Shown: positions 27,823 through 38,269, counted from the stretch's first letter. The stretch: 64,000 bases of DNA from Rivularia sp. PCC 7116 (GCF_000316665.1 NC_019678.1:5084001-5148000), one strand, 5' to 3'. Translations and numbers: made by a program. Notes: generated by a model from the sequence alone, not told the origin.

Positions 27823-28076
27823 GATATTTAATTTTTAATTGGGAATAGGTAATAGGTAATTGGTAATTGGTAATGGGGCATTGGGCATTGGGCATTGGTA
27901 ATTGGTAGTTGGTAATGACTATTCACTGTTCACTGTTCACTATTCACTGCTCACTATTCACTGCTCACTGTTTATACTACGCACCAAATTATCGTAAATA
28001 TATAGTGGTGCGATACTAAGTTGCACCGTTAGTAATAAAATTTCTAAGAAGAATAAAAAAGAGACACATTTGTTCT
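27823..28076. repeat. Intergenic STRR array with several heptamer classes
   Basis: From 27838 to 27972 units of TAATTGG/TAATAGG give way to GGGCATT units and then to CACTGTT/CACTATT units, covering 135 bases. The rest of the gap, to 28076, should carry the promoter of the coiled-coil gene. Confidence 0.85.
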
Positions 28077-28535
28077 ATGAGTGAAGATTTGACTAAACAA
28101 TGGTTGACAGAAATTCAATCATTAAAACAGCAGATAGCACAACTTCAAACGGAGCAAGTTGCAACTCGGGAAAGTGCAGAAAAGTGGCGTAAACTTTACA
28201 ACACCGAAGCAGAGCAACGTCGTACTGATTCTCAACTTTTTCGCCAAACTGTTGCTTCTTTAAAAGCGGAAATTCAAAAACTCCAAGGTATAGAAGATGC
28301 CACACTCCCCGATAGCGATACAGCTACAGCCATTCAGCAGGAAATAGCGCAACTTTCCTCTACAGAAGAGTTGAAAACCAAACTAACTGTAGCTTTAAAA
28401 GAGCGCGATCGCTTATTACAAGCTTTGAAAACCGAACAAGACAAACATTCCCAAACCCGCCAAAGTTTAACTACTGCATTAGGTGACGCTATCGACGGTT
28501 TGAAGCGACAGAAGACAGTTAACAGTGAGCAGTGA
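28077..28535 (+). CDS. Conserved-looking coiled-coil protein, function unknown
   Basis: A 152-residue hydrophilic, helix-rich protein with heptad patterns (LTEIQSLKQQIAQLQTEQVA and IQQEIAQLSSTEELKTKL) and no membrane segment or signal peptide. The body has the look of a cytosolic dimeric coiled coil and contains a HIP1 site in the gene. The last residues (TVNSEQ) are encoded by the start of the STRR array that follows, so the natural C-terminus may once have been different. I cannot name a function. It diverges from the DUF389 gene. Confidence 0.7.
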   Translation: MSEDLTKQWLTEIQSLKQQIAQLQTEQVATRESAEKWRKLYNTEAEQRRTDSQLFRQTVASLKAEIQKLQGIEDATLPDSDTATAIQQEIAQLSSTEELKTKLTVALKERDRLLQALKTEQDKHSQTRQSLTTALGDAIDGLKRQKTVNSEQ

Positions 28536-28665
28536 GCAGTGATTACCAATTACCAATTACCAATTACCAATGCCCCATGCCCCATGCCCAATGCCCCATG
28601 CCCAATGCCCAATGCCCCATGCCCCATGCCCCATGCCCCATGCCCATTCCTAATTCCCAATTTCA
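28515..28665. repeat. STRR array with AGTGAGC, TTACCAA and CATGCCC units
   Basis: About 150 bases of degenerate 7-bp units in three blocks, from inside the end of the coiled-coil gene to the 3' end of the giant kinase. CCCCATG/CCCAATG units make most of it. Confidence 0.9.
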
Positions 28666-31600
28666 ATCAATTGCTTCGATTATTTTGTCAAATTGAAAGT
28701 TTTCGGCGAAGTATTTTAAGATTTGTGTAGCTTGGGAATTATTTGGCGGAGTTGTTTCTATAATTTCAAAAATTAAGTTGTCGCTGCATTGAGCTGCTGC
28801 TTGTTTGATTTCGTTTACTAATTCGGGGGATTCCTGTGTTAATGATTGACGTAATTTAGCTGATGTAAATTCGGTGCTTGATGTGTTGTCGGCTTTTTGT
28901 TGATAAGAATACTCGACTCCCAGGTGTTGGTTTAATTTTTCTAATAATTCTTCTTTGGCAAAGGGCTTGTTAATTAAATCATCGCAACCGGCGGCAATAA
29001 TTTCGTCTTTTTGTTCTTCAAATGCGTTTGCGGTTAAGGCAATAACTACAGTTTTTCTGGGGATGCCACTATTCAAATCTGCTTCTTGCTGTCTGGTTTT
29101 GATGATTTTGGTGGCTTGATATCCATCCATAGTTGGCATTCGCATATCCATCAGTATTAAATGTGGTTCCCATTCTTCCCACTCGGCTATTGCTTGTACT
29201 CCGTTAGTAGCTTCTTTGGTACTAAATCCTAGTTGAGAAAGCATTTTTACTAGTAACAAACGACTTTCGGGACGGTCATCGACTACTAAAATACGGTATT
29301 TTATTTGAGATGGTGCCAATCCAACTATTTGAGCAGTAATTTTCTTTTTTTCTATTTTCTGCGGAGAGCTAAGATTTACCTGAATATCAACAGTGAATTT
29401 TGAACCGACTCTGGGGGTACTTTCAACTTTAATATCTCCCTTCATGAGCTGCACGTATTTACGGCTGATTGCTAAACCCAATCCGGTTCCTTTTTGGGAT
29501 TCTCTACCAGCAGAGGTTTGTCTAAAAGCTTCAAATAAAAATTTGGTTTCTTCGGCTGAAATTCCGACTCCGGTGTCGTTAAGTTCAAAGATTATATGAG
29601 TAGAGGAAGCGTTTTCCTCTTCACCCGTGCTGACGCTTAACTCGATGCCACCTTGATTAGTAAATTTAATGGCGTTTCCAATCAGGTTGATTAAAACTTG
29701 ACGTAGTTTGCTTTCATCACTTTGGATATAACGAGGCAGGTTTGCGGCGGTTTTAAATGTTAGCTGTAAATTTTTGCTCGAAGCGCGGAAGCGGAGCATT
29801 TCTTCGAGGTTATCTAAAAGTTTATATAAGTCGAAGTCATCAATATTTAATGAACTTCTACCTGCTTCGATTTTGGACATTTCCAGAATGTCGTTGATTA
29901 ACTTAAGTAAATGTTCGCCAGCACGGTTAATTATCGAGAATGTTTTTTGATGCTCTGTGTTTATCGATTCATCTTGACTCATTAATTGGCTGAAGCCCAA
30001 AATTACGTTGAGGGGAGTTCGCAATTCGTGACTCATGTTGGTTAAAAATTCGCTTTTGGCGCGGTTGGCTGCATCTGCGGCGATGACGGCTTGCTTTAGG
30101 GCTTCCGATTGATGTTGAGTTTGGGAAAGTAGCTGTACTTGTTGCAGTGCAACTCCTAACTGATTGCCGATTTGTACTGCAATGCTGATTTCTCCAGTTT
30201 TCCATTCGCGGGGGGCGGAATTTTGATAGCTTGTAAGCAATCCCCAAAGTTGATTTCCGCAGAATATAGGAACAGTTACGTAGGCTTTGACTTGAAATTT
30301 CTTTAATAATTTAACGTAAGACTCGCTAAAACCAGCTTGGTAAATGTCGGAAACGTAGATAAAACTTTCTCCACTGTTGTAGCTATCTTCTTGGTATCCT
30401 GGTAAATATGTATTGCTGGCTTTATTTAAATTACTGTTGAGTTTGCGGATTGTAGTTCCGTCTTCTTTTAAAACAAGTTGAGTAAAATCTGTATTATCTT
30501 CTCCTGGGGACATTACCGATCGCCAGCCTTTTGCTACCGACTCAGCAACGAAACTACCGCAATCATCTCCATCTAAGCGATAAACCACAACGCGATCGCA
30601 ATTTAAACAAAACCGCAATTCTTCTGTGGTAGCGGCAAAAATTTTCTCTATATCTAAAGTTTGCCGCATTCTTTGCAGAGTATGAGCGACGGCTCTTTCT
30701 CTTTCAGCGTTTTCTCGTAAAGCTTGCTGGGCAAGTTTGATCTCAGTAATATCGGTAACAGTGGCGATATATCCCTTAAATTCACCATTTTCGTAAATTT
30801 CTGGTAAAGCTTGCCATATCACCCAAACCACTCTACCATCGGGACGCAGAAAGCGGTGATCGCTAACAAAGGGGATTTGAGTTTCTACCGCTTGCTTCCA
30901 TCTTCTGACAACTCGTTCGCAGTCTTCTGGATGTAATGCTTCTATCCAGCCTTCTCCTAATGATTCTTTAGTGGAAAGTCTGGTAATTTCGCTCCAATGT
31001 TGATTGAAGTAAATACACGAGCCATCAGCATCAGTATTAATAATGGCAACTGGAGAAGCTTCAGCTAAAGTTTTATACCGTCGCTGACTAAATTGTAATT
31101 TTAACTCCGTTCTTTTGCGTTTGTTGATATCTGCCAAGTAACCTACATATTCTAAAGGTTCGCCGTTTTTATTGCGAATTAATCGGATTTGTTCTTGGAA
31201 CCAATGATAAGTACCATCCGCGTGCAAAAAGCGATATTCATAAGTAGCATATTCTCGATCTAAAGCTTGCGATAGGTGCTTTCGTATTCTCGGCAAATCT
31301 TCTCTATGTACCTTATAATCCCAAAATCTGGATTTTGATAAAAATTGTTCTGCTTGATAACCCACTATTTCACAAATGTTTTGGCTGATAAATGTATGAT
31401 CGAAGTTTCCATAAGGCAAACGGCTAAAAATAACGGCTGGGGAAGAAGTCAGTAAATATTGCAAGCGTTCGGTTGCCAAGCGCGTTTGTTGTTGGGCATT
31501 TTTACGAACGCTGATATCTTCAATTACACCGATGATATATTTAATTTCCCCAGAAGATTTGCGTATTGCCGATGCTGCTAAGTTTGTCCAAATTTGCTGT

Positions 31601-34600
31601 TTATCTTTTCTCACAAATGCTTTTTCCATTGCAAACGCATCGATTTCATTCTTTGCCAATTGCTGGCAATAATTCGTATATTCTGTAAGGGAAATATTAT
31701 GAGTAATGTCTGAACATTTGAGTTGTAATAGTTCCGATTTAGAATAACCGATAATTTTACAAAATTGCTGGTTGACGTTGATAAATTTACTTTCGTTTGA
31801 GACTTGAGCAATCCCTACCGCTGCGTTTTCAAATATGGCGCGGAATGCTTCTTCTCTTTCACGTAAAGCTGTTTCAGCGCGTTTGAGTGCGGTAATTTCT
31901 ACTAATACGTTTCCGACTGCTACGGGGGTATTATCTTCACCGGGTATGGGAAAATAAGAAACTAGAAAGTTGCGCGTGTTTTCAGGTTCTGAAATCGAAG
32001 CACTGCTTAATTCAAGATTAAGAATTGGTTGATTGCTGGCGAAAACCTGTTGGTAAATTGGTTCAACTTCAGAAGCGATATTAGGCAATACTTCTTGAAT
32101 AGTTTTACCCAAATGTTCTTCTACCGAAATACCGTTAATTTCAGCCAGTAATTCGTTGATTTGAATAAATTTTAACTGCCTATCTATAATAGTTAATCCT
32201 ACAGGGGCATTGTTGAAAAAAGCATTTAAGCGAGCTTCCCGTAGAGCAACTTCTCTTTCTAAAATTTTACGTTCTTGAATATCGCGTCCTTCTGCAATTA
32301 ACAATACTAAACGATTATTTTCATCAAATATTGGTTTAATAGAAGAGTCAAAAGTCGATATCGAACCAGACTCAGCGATAAAATCCATTTCAAAGCGAAT
32401 AAATTTACCATTAGCAGCTTTTTTAGTTACCTTTTGTAGTTGCTTTCGACTCAAGCAAATATTGTTTCCCAAACATTCCCAAACAGATTTATCTACAACA
32501 TCGTTTTCTTTCAAGCCAAAGAAATCAAGAGCGGTTTGATTGAGTGAAATAATTTTGCCACTCGGTTGTAGCAGAGCGGTAAATCCAAAACTAGAATTAA
32601 AAATTGCTCGAAAACGTCTTTCGCTTTCTTGTAAGATATCCTCAGCTTGCTTGCGCTCGGTAATATCTTTATAGGTACCCGTCATCCGTACAGGTAATCC
32701 CTTCCCATCCCGCTCGAAAATTTTCCCGCTAGATTGAATCCACTTCCAATTTTGGTTTTTACAGCGCATCCGAAATTCTACTTTATAAGTCTGAATTTTA
32801 CCTTTTAGATATGCTTTCAACTCTTGCCGAACAAAATCTATATCTTCCGGATGTATTAGCCTGCGTAAACTTGAAGCATCTTCACCAACTTCTGAGTCTT
32901 CATAACCAAGCATTTCCTTCCAACGGGAATCGCGATAAATATGAGCAGAATTAATATTCCAATCCCACAACCCCAAATTGCTGGCGTTTATAGCCAACTG
33001 CAATCTTTCTTCGCTACGTCTGTGGGCTGTTTCGGCTTGCTTGCGCTTAATTAATCCTCCCAACTGTGCTGCTACAGCCTTGATTAATTGCAATAAACGT
33101 TTATCTCGGTTTTTAGTAGTGCATTTGAAAATTATTAAGACAGCTAACAATTCTTCTCCATTCAAAATTGGAACCGCAAAGCAGCTTTTTAAGCCTGCTT
33201 TCACAGCCATTTCTTTACGGATAAATTTTGTTGAAGAAACTTGAGAAATATCTGGCAACCATTGCGCTTTGTGGCTTTTCCGAACTATTTCCGGAACTCC
33301 TAATTTGTCACTTAATCTCAAAGTTTCGCTGTAACGGAAAAATTCTTTGAAGTCATCTTGATTTTTATACCAACCCGGATAATATTGCCAATCTCTACCA
33401 TCGCTACTAGGAATCCAGGCTTCCCCAAAATCCCAATCAATATGTTGGCAAATTAATCGCAAAATTACACCAAAAGCGCTATCTATATCAATAGCTTTGC
33501 TAATAGCTTGAGTTGCCTTCAATAACAAACGAGTTTCCTGCAAAGCTTGTTTGAATTTAGTAATATCGCGGGCAGTTGCTAAAACATGTCGCTGCCCTTC
33601 AATTTCGATTAACTCCGCACTTAATAATGTGGTTCTAATTTCTCCTCGGGCAATACGAAAATCCACTTCTTGATTGCTAATTCGTCCCTTTGCACTTAAT
33701 AGCTCTTGTAAATCATCGTATTGTTTTCGACTGTGCCAAATTGATAACTCTATTCTTTGGAGTCCAATAACTTGCTCTCGGGTATACCCAAAAAAATCGC
33801 AAAAACTATCGTTAACTTCTATATATTTCCCCTCAGGAAAAGTACTTAAAGCAATGGGATCGGGACTCGAACGAAATGCTGCTGCTAACTTCTGCTCGCT
33901 CAAACGGCTTGCTGCTTCTGCTGCCTGTCGGGAACGGGCTTCTAATGCCAGGGAAATTAAGTTACCTAAAGAACGTCCAAAGTTAATATCTTCTTGCGTC
34001 CAATAATGCTTTTTTTCTACTGCTTCCAAACATAAGATTCCGGTGGTAACACCAGACACACGCACGGGAACGCAAAACACAGAGCTAATATTAAATTGCT
34101 CTAAATAAGTTCCCCGTAATTCTTGAGTTCTGGCATCAATATAAGGGTTATTCGTAGCAATAATTTCATCCGCATTCAAAGATTGCAGATAAACCGGATA
34201 ATCTGCATAATTAAAACTAAAACCCTCGCTGTGACTGTTTAAACTTAATTCAAATAAATCAACGCAGCGAATTATTGCAGCATTGTTATCGTAGAGCCAA
34301 ATACTAGCTCGCTCGACTTCAATATTCTCAGCGGCAGCTTCAGTTATTCTCTTCAAAGCTACTGGCAAATCTCCATCATAAATCGCAGAATTTCTTGCTA
34401 AATTAGTTAATATAAAATTATTACTACGTAACTTAAAAGCACTTATTTGCAGTGCTTGCTGCACTCTTTTAGTTTCAGTAATATTATGCAAGGTGCTAAT
34501 TATTTTAATTATATTGCCTTCACCGTCGTACAAAGGCATAGAGCTATACAGAAAATCAACACCATCGCCATACTTATTTAAATAAGTTACTTCTCTTTCA

Positions 34601-36348
34601 AAAATCGGTTTGCCATTTTTAACCCGCTCAAAAGCCAATAATTCTGTTACTGCTTGTGAAGGCAATAAAAATTCGATGAAAGAGCGATTAATTATCTCAT
34701 CAGGCTCATATCCTAAAATTCTCCTTACTGCCGAATTCACATAAATAGTACATCCGTTCAGGTTGACTGACCAGATAATATCTTGGGATGTTTCGACTAA
34801 TAAGCGATATTTACTTTCGCTTTTTTTCAGGGCAGATTCAATTTCTAAGCGATTATCTATTTCTCGTTGCAGCTGTAGCCGTGCAAGACTTTCTGTCTCC
34901 AATAGGTGAGCTTGAGCGATGGCAATTCCTAACTGCGCGGCGATAGATTCGAGAAATTCGACTTCAGCAGTTGTCCACCGACGCTTAAAATTAACTTGAT
35001 GCAAGTATATAATCCCATTAGCTTTACCTTTATAGGAAGTTCGTATCCCCAGCATCGATTTAATGCCAAGTTTTCGGTATTTTGCAAGATTATTTTGCAG
35101 TAAAGGTTGTTTTTCTACATCTTCAGTAACAACAGCTTTGTCTTGGCTTAATAAAAAATTTAAATATGTATTATCTAATAAAAAACTTTCTTCTTCAATA
35201 ATTGAACTATAGCCGGAAGCAAGATATTCCCCTTGAGGAATAATTTCAGGTACCTGCGAAGTATTGTAGCTAAAAATTACTCCCTGACTTATATTAAAAG
35301 CAGAACCAATTTCTTTAATTGCAGTTTTTATAATTGAATTAGCATCAAATTTACCACGAATTTTATCAGTAATTTTCTTTAATAATTTACTTCTATTAAA
35401 TTCTTTTTGTAACTTCGCTTCTGCTTGCAACCGTTCCTTAGCTAAAGAGATTGCAGATGCGACTGCTTGCAAAATTGCAACTTCCTCAGTTTTCCAAGTT
35501 ATCGCTTCTGAATGATTTTCAAAACGAACAAACTCAAAAATATCATCCTTAACTAGAATTGGTATTATTAAAATTGCTTTAATACCCTGATGTAGAAAAA
35601 CCAAACGTTCTTCTTCAGGTAAATCTGCAACCAAACTAGAGATAACATTGCCACTACTGAGTAAATCTTGCCAGCGTGAAAAAACCCTTTCGCAGCAATT
35701 ATCCTGCTCGGCATTAATATCTGTATTGCACCATTTATTTAAGGGATTATTTTCAATTATACAAACACCATTAGCTAAAGAAATCAATTTCAAAATACGA
35801 ATAATTTGAGCATAACAGTCAGCACTACCATTAAAACCGAGTAAAATACGTTGAATTTCTACCAATCCCGTTAAATATCGTTCGCGAGACTTTTGCTGTT
35901 GATTGCGAATGCTTAACTCTGAAGCAATATTTTCTAATCGATGATTTTGTTTTTGTAATTCTGTTTGTAATTCCACAACAGCTAATTGATTTTCTACCCG
36001 AGCTAAAACTTCTGTAGGATGTAGCGGTTTTGTTATATAATCAAAAGCCCTCAAATTTAAAGCCTTGACTTTCTCGAATACATCATTTATAGCGCTGATA
36101 AAAATAATTGGAATATCCCGAGTTGCTCGACTAGCTTTCAGATATTGGCAAATTTCATAACCATCCATATCAGGCATCACAACATCGAGCAAAACTAAGT
36201 CAGGAGGAGAAGCAATTGCAGTATTAATAGCTGACTTTCCTGTAGTTGCTCTTTGAACTTTATAACCTTGATTAACCAGAATGTTTGATAAAAAAATTAA
36301 ATCATCTACCTTATCATCTACTATTAAAATTCTTGTATTTTTATTCAT
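28663..36348 (-). CDS. Giant hybrid histidine kinase (REC-GAF/PAS array-HisKA-HATPase-REC), 2561 residues
   Basis: Domains in order: receiver with LLDVVMPDMDG (D55), two GAF domains (about 165-480), PAS (510-635), GAF, PAS, GAF (to about 1105), then six PAS in a row (1125-1880), a GAF with LNCDRVVVYRLDGDD (1890-2075), HisKA with SHELRTP (H2107), HATPase (DTGVGIS, GTGLGLAISRKYVQLM) and a second receiver with LMDMRMPTMDG (D2401). About 90 residues follow (FAENFQFDKIIEAID), the usual tail of cyanobacterial hybrid kinases, not a canonical HPt. There is no transmembrane segment, so it is a cytosolic integrator of several signals. GAF domains may bind bilins or nucleotides; no obvious bilin-binding Cys in a CH motif was seen. 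Frame is intact over its entire 7.7 kb. Confidence 0.96.
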   Translation of the reverse strand: MNKNTRILIVDDKVDDLIFLSNILVNQGYKVQRATTGKSAINTAIASPPDLVLLDVVMPDMDGYEICQYLKASRATRDIPIIFISAINDVFEKVKALNLRAFDYITKPLHPTEVLARVENQLAVVELQTELQKQNHRLENIASELSIRNQQQKSRERYLTGLVEIQRILLGFNGSADCYAQIIRILKLISLANGVCIIENNPLNKWCNTDINAEQDNCCERVFSRWQDLLSSGNVISSLVADLPEEERLVFLHQGIKAILIIPILVKDDIFEFVRFENHSEAITWKTEEVAILQAVASAISLAKERLQAEAKLQKEFNRSKLLKKITDKIRGKFDANSIIKTAIKEIGSAFNISQGVIFSYNTSQVPEIIPQGEYLASGYSSIIEEESFLLDNTYLNFLLSQDKAVVTEDVEKQPLLQNNLAKYRKLGIKSMLGIRTSYKGKANGIIYLHQVNFKRRWTTAEVEFLESIAAQLGIAIAQAHLLETESLARLQLQREIDNRLEIESALKKSESKYRLLVETSQDIIWSVNLNGCTIYVNSAVRRILGYEPDEIINRSFIEFLLPSQAVTELLAFERVKNGKPIFEREVTYLNKYGDGVDFLYSSMPLYDGEGNIIKIISTLHNITETKRVQQALQISAFKLRSNNFILTNLARNSAIYDGDLPVALKRITEAAAENIEVERASIWLYDNNAAIIRCVDLFELSLNSHSEGFSFNYADYPVYLQSLNADEIIATNNPYIDARTQELRGTYLEQFNISSVFCVPVRVSGVTTGILCLEAVEKKHYWTQEDINFGRSLGNLISLALEARSRQAAEAASRLSEQKLAAAFRSSPDPIALSTFPEGKYIEVNDSFCDFFGYTREQVIGLQRIELSIWHSRKQYDDLQELLSAKGRISNQEVDFRIARGEIRTTLLSAELIEIEGQRHVLATARDITKFKQALQETRLLLKATQAISKAIDIDSAFGVILRLICQHIDWDFGEAWIPSSDGRDWQYYPGWYKNQDDFKEFFRYSETLRLSDKLGVPEIVRKSHKAQWLPDISQVSSTKFIRKEMAVKAGLKSCFAVPILNGEELLAVLIIFKCTTKNRDKRLLQLIKAVAAQLGGLIKRKQAETAHRRSEERLQLAINASNLGLWDWNINSAHIYRDSRWKEMLGYEDSEVGEDASSLRRLIHPEDIDFVRQELKAYLKGKIQTYKVEFRMRCKNQNWKWIQSSGKIFERDGKGLPVRMTGTYKDITERKQAEDILQESERRFRAIFNSSFGFTALLQPSGKIISLNQTALDFFGLKENDVVDKSVWECLGNNICLSRKQLQKVTKKAANGKFIRFEMDFIAESGSISTFDSSIKPIFDENNRLVLLIAEGRDIQERKILEREVALREARLNAFFNNAPVGLTIIDRQLKFIQINELLAEINGISVEEHLGKTIQEVLPNIASEVEPIYQQVFASNQPILNLELSSASISEPENTRNFLVSYFPIPGEDNTPVAVGNVLVEITALKRAETALREREEAFRAIFENAAVGIAQVSNESKFINVNQQFCKIIGYSKSELLQLKCSDITHNISLTEYTNYCQQLAKNEIDAFAMEKAFVRKDKQQIWTNLAASAIRKSSGEIKYIIGVIEDISVRKNAQQQTRLATERLQYLLTSSPAVIFSRLPYGNFDHTFISQNICEIVGYQAEQFLSKSRFWDYKVHREDLPRIRKHLSQALDREYATYEYRFLHADGTYHWFQEQIRLIRNKNGEPLEYVGYLADINKRKRTELKLQFSQRRYKTLAEASPVAIINTDADGSCIYFNQHWSEITRLSTKESLGEGWIEALHPEDCERVVRRWKQAVETQIPFVSDHRFLRPDGRVVWVIWQALPEIYENGEFKGYIATVTDITEIKLAQQALRENAERERAVAHTLQRMRQTLDIEKIFAATTEELRFCLNCDRVVVYRLDGDDCGSFVAESVAKGWRSVMSPGEDNTDFTQLVLKEDGTTIRKLNSNLNKASNTYLPGYQEDSYNSGESFIYVSDIYQAGFSESYVKLLKKFQVKAYVTVPIFCGNQLWGLLTSYQNSAPREWKTGEISIAVQIGNQLGVALQQVQLLSQTQHQSEALKQAVIAADAANRAKSEFLTNMSHELRTPLNVILGFSQLMSQDESINTEHQKTFSIINRAGEHLLKLINDILEMSKIEAGRSSLNIDDFDLYKLLDNLEEMLRFRASSKNLQLTFKTAANLPRYIQSDESKLRQVLINLIGNAIKFTNQGGIELSVSTGEEENASSTHIIFELNDTGVGISAEETKFLFEAFRQTSAGRESQKGTGLGLAISRKYVQLMKGDIKVESTPRVGSKFTVDIQVNLSSPQKIEKKKITAQIVGLAPSQIKYRILVVDDRPESRLLLVKMLSQLGFSTKEATNGVQAIAEWEEWEPHLILMDMRMPTMDGYQATKIIKTRQQEADLNSGIPRKTVVIALTANAFEEQKDEIIAAGCDDLINKPFAKEELLEKLNQHLGVEYSYQQKADNTSSTEFTSAKLRQSLTQESPELVNEIKQAAAQCSDNLIFEIIETTPPNNSQATQILKYFAENFQFDKIIEAID

Positions 36349-36489
36349 ACATATGTATTAGTCGCTAGCTTTTAATTGAATAGGTCGATTAATTTAATAT
36401 ATTTTGATTTCAATTAACAATAGTATCTAGAGAAGAATTTGTCATCTATCTCGCCAAGCTTTCAGATAAGCATGAATTATCTTCTAGTT

Positions 36490-37044
36490 CGTGAATTACG
36501 ACAGTAATGAAGCATCAACATATTCGTCGCTGATTAATTGGGAAAAACCGATAATTGCATTAAATATATTCGTAATTCATGACTCATATTAGCTAAAGGC
36601 ATTTTTTAGCTGAAGATGCAAATACCCCTTCTCAAGTTTTCCCATAGCTACAACTTCCTCTACTTAAAACAGCTTAATTATATAATCTTCGCCTCCTAAT
36701 AGAAACGCTTTAATCTTATCGGCAATATCACCTAATGCACCGACCATAATTATCAGAAAATGACGATTTTGTTTAGATTCATTAAGCTTTATAGAAACTC
36801 TGTAACTACCCAGATCTGGTATAAGAATATCCAACAAAATTACATCCAGCAAAGTTTTGAATGCTATATCTATAGCCATCGGATTAATGATTCCTGACTG
36901 CACCATATAGCCGCAATCAGATAATCTAATGAACCAAAGCTTAAGATTTTCTAAAGAATTATCGAAGATTAAAATATTTCTTTTAATAGGTTCTTGGCAG
37001 AAATATTTTTCCATTTCTTCTGTAGAGAAACAAATAGTAATCAT
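36490..37044 (-). pseudogene. Decayed hybrid histidine kinase (receiver relic plus HisKA relic)
   Basis: From 37044 to 36664 an open 126-residue frame resembles a receiver: ILIFDNSLENLKL for the acidic pocket, VILLDILIPD for the acceptor site, GGEDYIIKLF for the conserved Lys region. Its length is right but key spacing is eroded. Past its stop, at about 36610-36490, the same strand encodes LANMSHELR and, after a frame change, NIFNAIIGFSQLISDE, the two halves of a HisKA box. The sensory middle is gone. It looks like a worn relative of the adjacent giant kinase. It might still express a receiver-like fragment. Confidence 0.7.
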
Positions 37045-37234
37045 AAGTTTCTACCCTACCAGCAGAAATTATCCTCACACAGTGACAAGTATCACTGACA
37101 GATAAAATAATAAATAGAAATAAAAAAAACCGAGGGTTGCTAGAAATATAAAGTCGCGATTTCACATTGTTTGAGGCGTTGCAATGCCACTTCGGGACAT
37201 CGGTTTCAAATTTGCGACATAAATGTGAGTAAAC

Positions 37235-37420
37235 ACAATTTATAGGGAGCATCCCAATGAAGGTAAATTCATCAAGATTTAGATTGTCATTGCAAGCGTA
37301 ATGTTAGCGAAGCGTGTCCGATACGACATAATGGAGCGAAGCAATTGCAAACCCTAGTTATTGCAATTGCTTCGCTTCGCTCGCAATGACAGAAATTTGG
37401 GATGCTCCCAATTTATAGCT
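37235..37420. repeat. Element with GGGAGCATCCCA / TGGGATGCTCCC ends enclosing a GTCATTGC repeat
   Basis: The left end GGGAGCATCCCA (37245-37256) and right end TGGGATGCTCCC (37398-37409) are inverse complements, and flanking AATTTATA occurs on both outer sides in inverse orientation. The interior holds the palindromic repeat 37286-37390. The same end motif brackets 59655-59797. Confidence 0.7.
37286..37390. repeat. Second copy of the GTCATTGC...GCAATGAC repeat
   Basis: Ends GTCATTGCAAGCG and CGCTCGCAATGAC, with internal GCGAAGCAATTGCA and TGCAATTGCTTCGC. Compare 5122-5186. Confidence 0.75.
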
Positions 37421-37562
37421 TGATTTAGCAATGCTAAAAAGCTGGGATGCTGCCAAATCAAATTACTTAAATTATTGATGACATCTGAAAACGCAGACTT
37501 TGCGGATGCGCTCCTCTATTAAAAACCGTCATTATTAAGAGAACGGAAACAAGGAGCAAAAA

Positions 37563-38183
37563 ATGGACACAAAGTCAACTAACCCATATTCTTCACTTAA
37601 AAACGTTCCCTCCGGTTATTTGAACATCATGGGTTACGTTGATGAGTCAGAAGTAAATGGCCCCGGAAGTCGTGCTGTAGTCTGGGTACAGGGTTGCAAG
37701 CGAGAATGTGGCGGCTGTTTTAATACAGAATCGTGGTCATTTGAAATTAATCGCCTGGAATCGGTAGATTCTCTTGCTAAAAAAATTCTTAGTAAACCTG
37801 GAAATAAAGGACTGACATTTTCGGGAGGAGAACCTTTTTTGCAAGCAACTGAACTAGCATCTTTAGCTCGTCGAGTCAAAGCATCTGGATTAAACGTAAT
37901 GGCTTTTACTGGCTTCACTTTAGATAAACTGCGATCGCAACAAGCACCAGTAGGCTCTCAAGAATTATTAGAACAGCTAGATATTTTAATTGATGGTCCT
38001 TTTATAAAATCTTTAGCAATCAACTCCCCAAATTCACCAGTTTCGTCGAGCAATCAACGAGTGCGTATATTCAACCCGGATTTTCAAGACAAAATAACCT
38101 GGGCTAGCGATCAAATTGAAATTCACGTATTTAAAGATGGCAGTCGATTAGTTACTGGCTATCAAGGATGGCGCGAGCAATAG
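37563..38183 (+). CDS. Radical SAM activating-enzyme-like protein (NrdG type)
   Basis: A 206-residue radical SAM protein with the cluster motif CKRECGGC (C45, C49, C52; CX3CX2C) inside VWVQGCKRECGGCFN, then LTFSGGEPFLQ and TGFTLDKL. These match activating enzymes of anaerobic ribonucleotide reductase, which make a glycyl radical on a partner using a 4Fe-4S cluster and SAM. No nrdD-like gene is in the window, so the target is unknown; related small radical SAM proteins also modify peptides. An ATG start has a purine-rich site (GGAGCAAAAA) upstream. It is followed 87 bases later by a 54-residue ORF. Cytosolic. Confidence 0.85.
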   Translation: MDTKSTNPYSSLKNVPSGYLNIMGYVDESEVNGPGSRAVVWVQGCKRECGGCFNTESWSFEINRLESVDSLAKKILSKPGNKGLTFSGGEPFLQATELASLARRVKASGLNVMAFTGFTLDKLRSQQAPVGSQELLEQLDILIDGPFIKSLAINSPNSPVSSSNQRVRIFNPDFQDKITWASDQIEIHVFKDGSRLVTGYQGWREQ

Positions 38184-38212
38184 TTATTAGGTAATTGCTA
38201 ATTGCTAATTGG
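38181..38212. repeat. Short STRR (TAATTGC heptamers)
   Basis: Four degenerate copies of a 7-bp unit directly after the radical SAM gene stop. Confidence 0.75.
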
Positions 38213-38269
38213 TGATATCCCTCCTGGGAGGCTTAATATCTTGTTTCTTACCTCCGGCAAGGAATACAC

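Noticed and set aside
27838-28665. CRISPR-like periodic repeats
   Set aside because: Units are 7 bp without spacers, so these are STRRs. The RTX and TPS repeats are coding. No CRISPR array or cas gene was seen.
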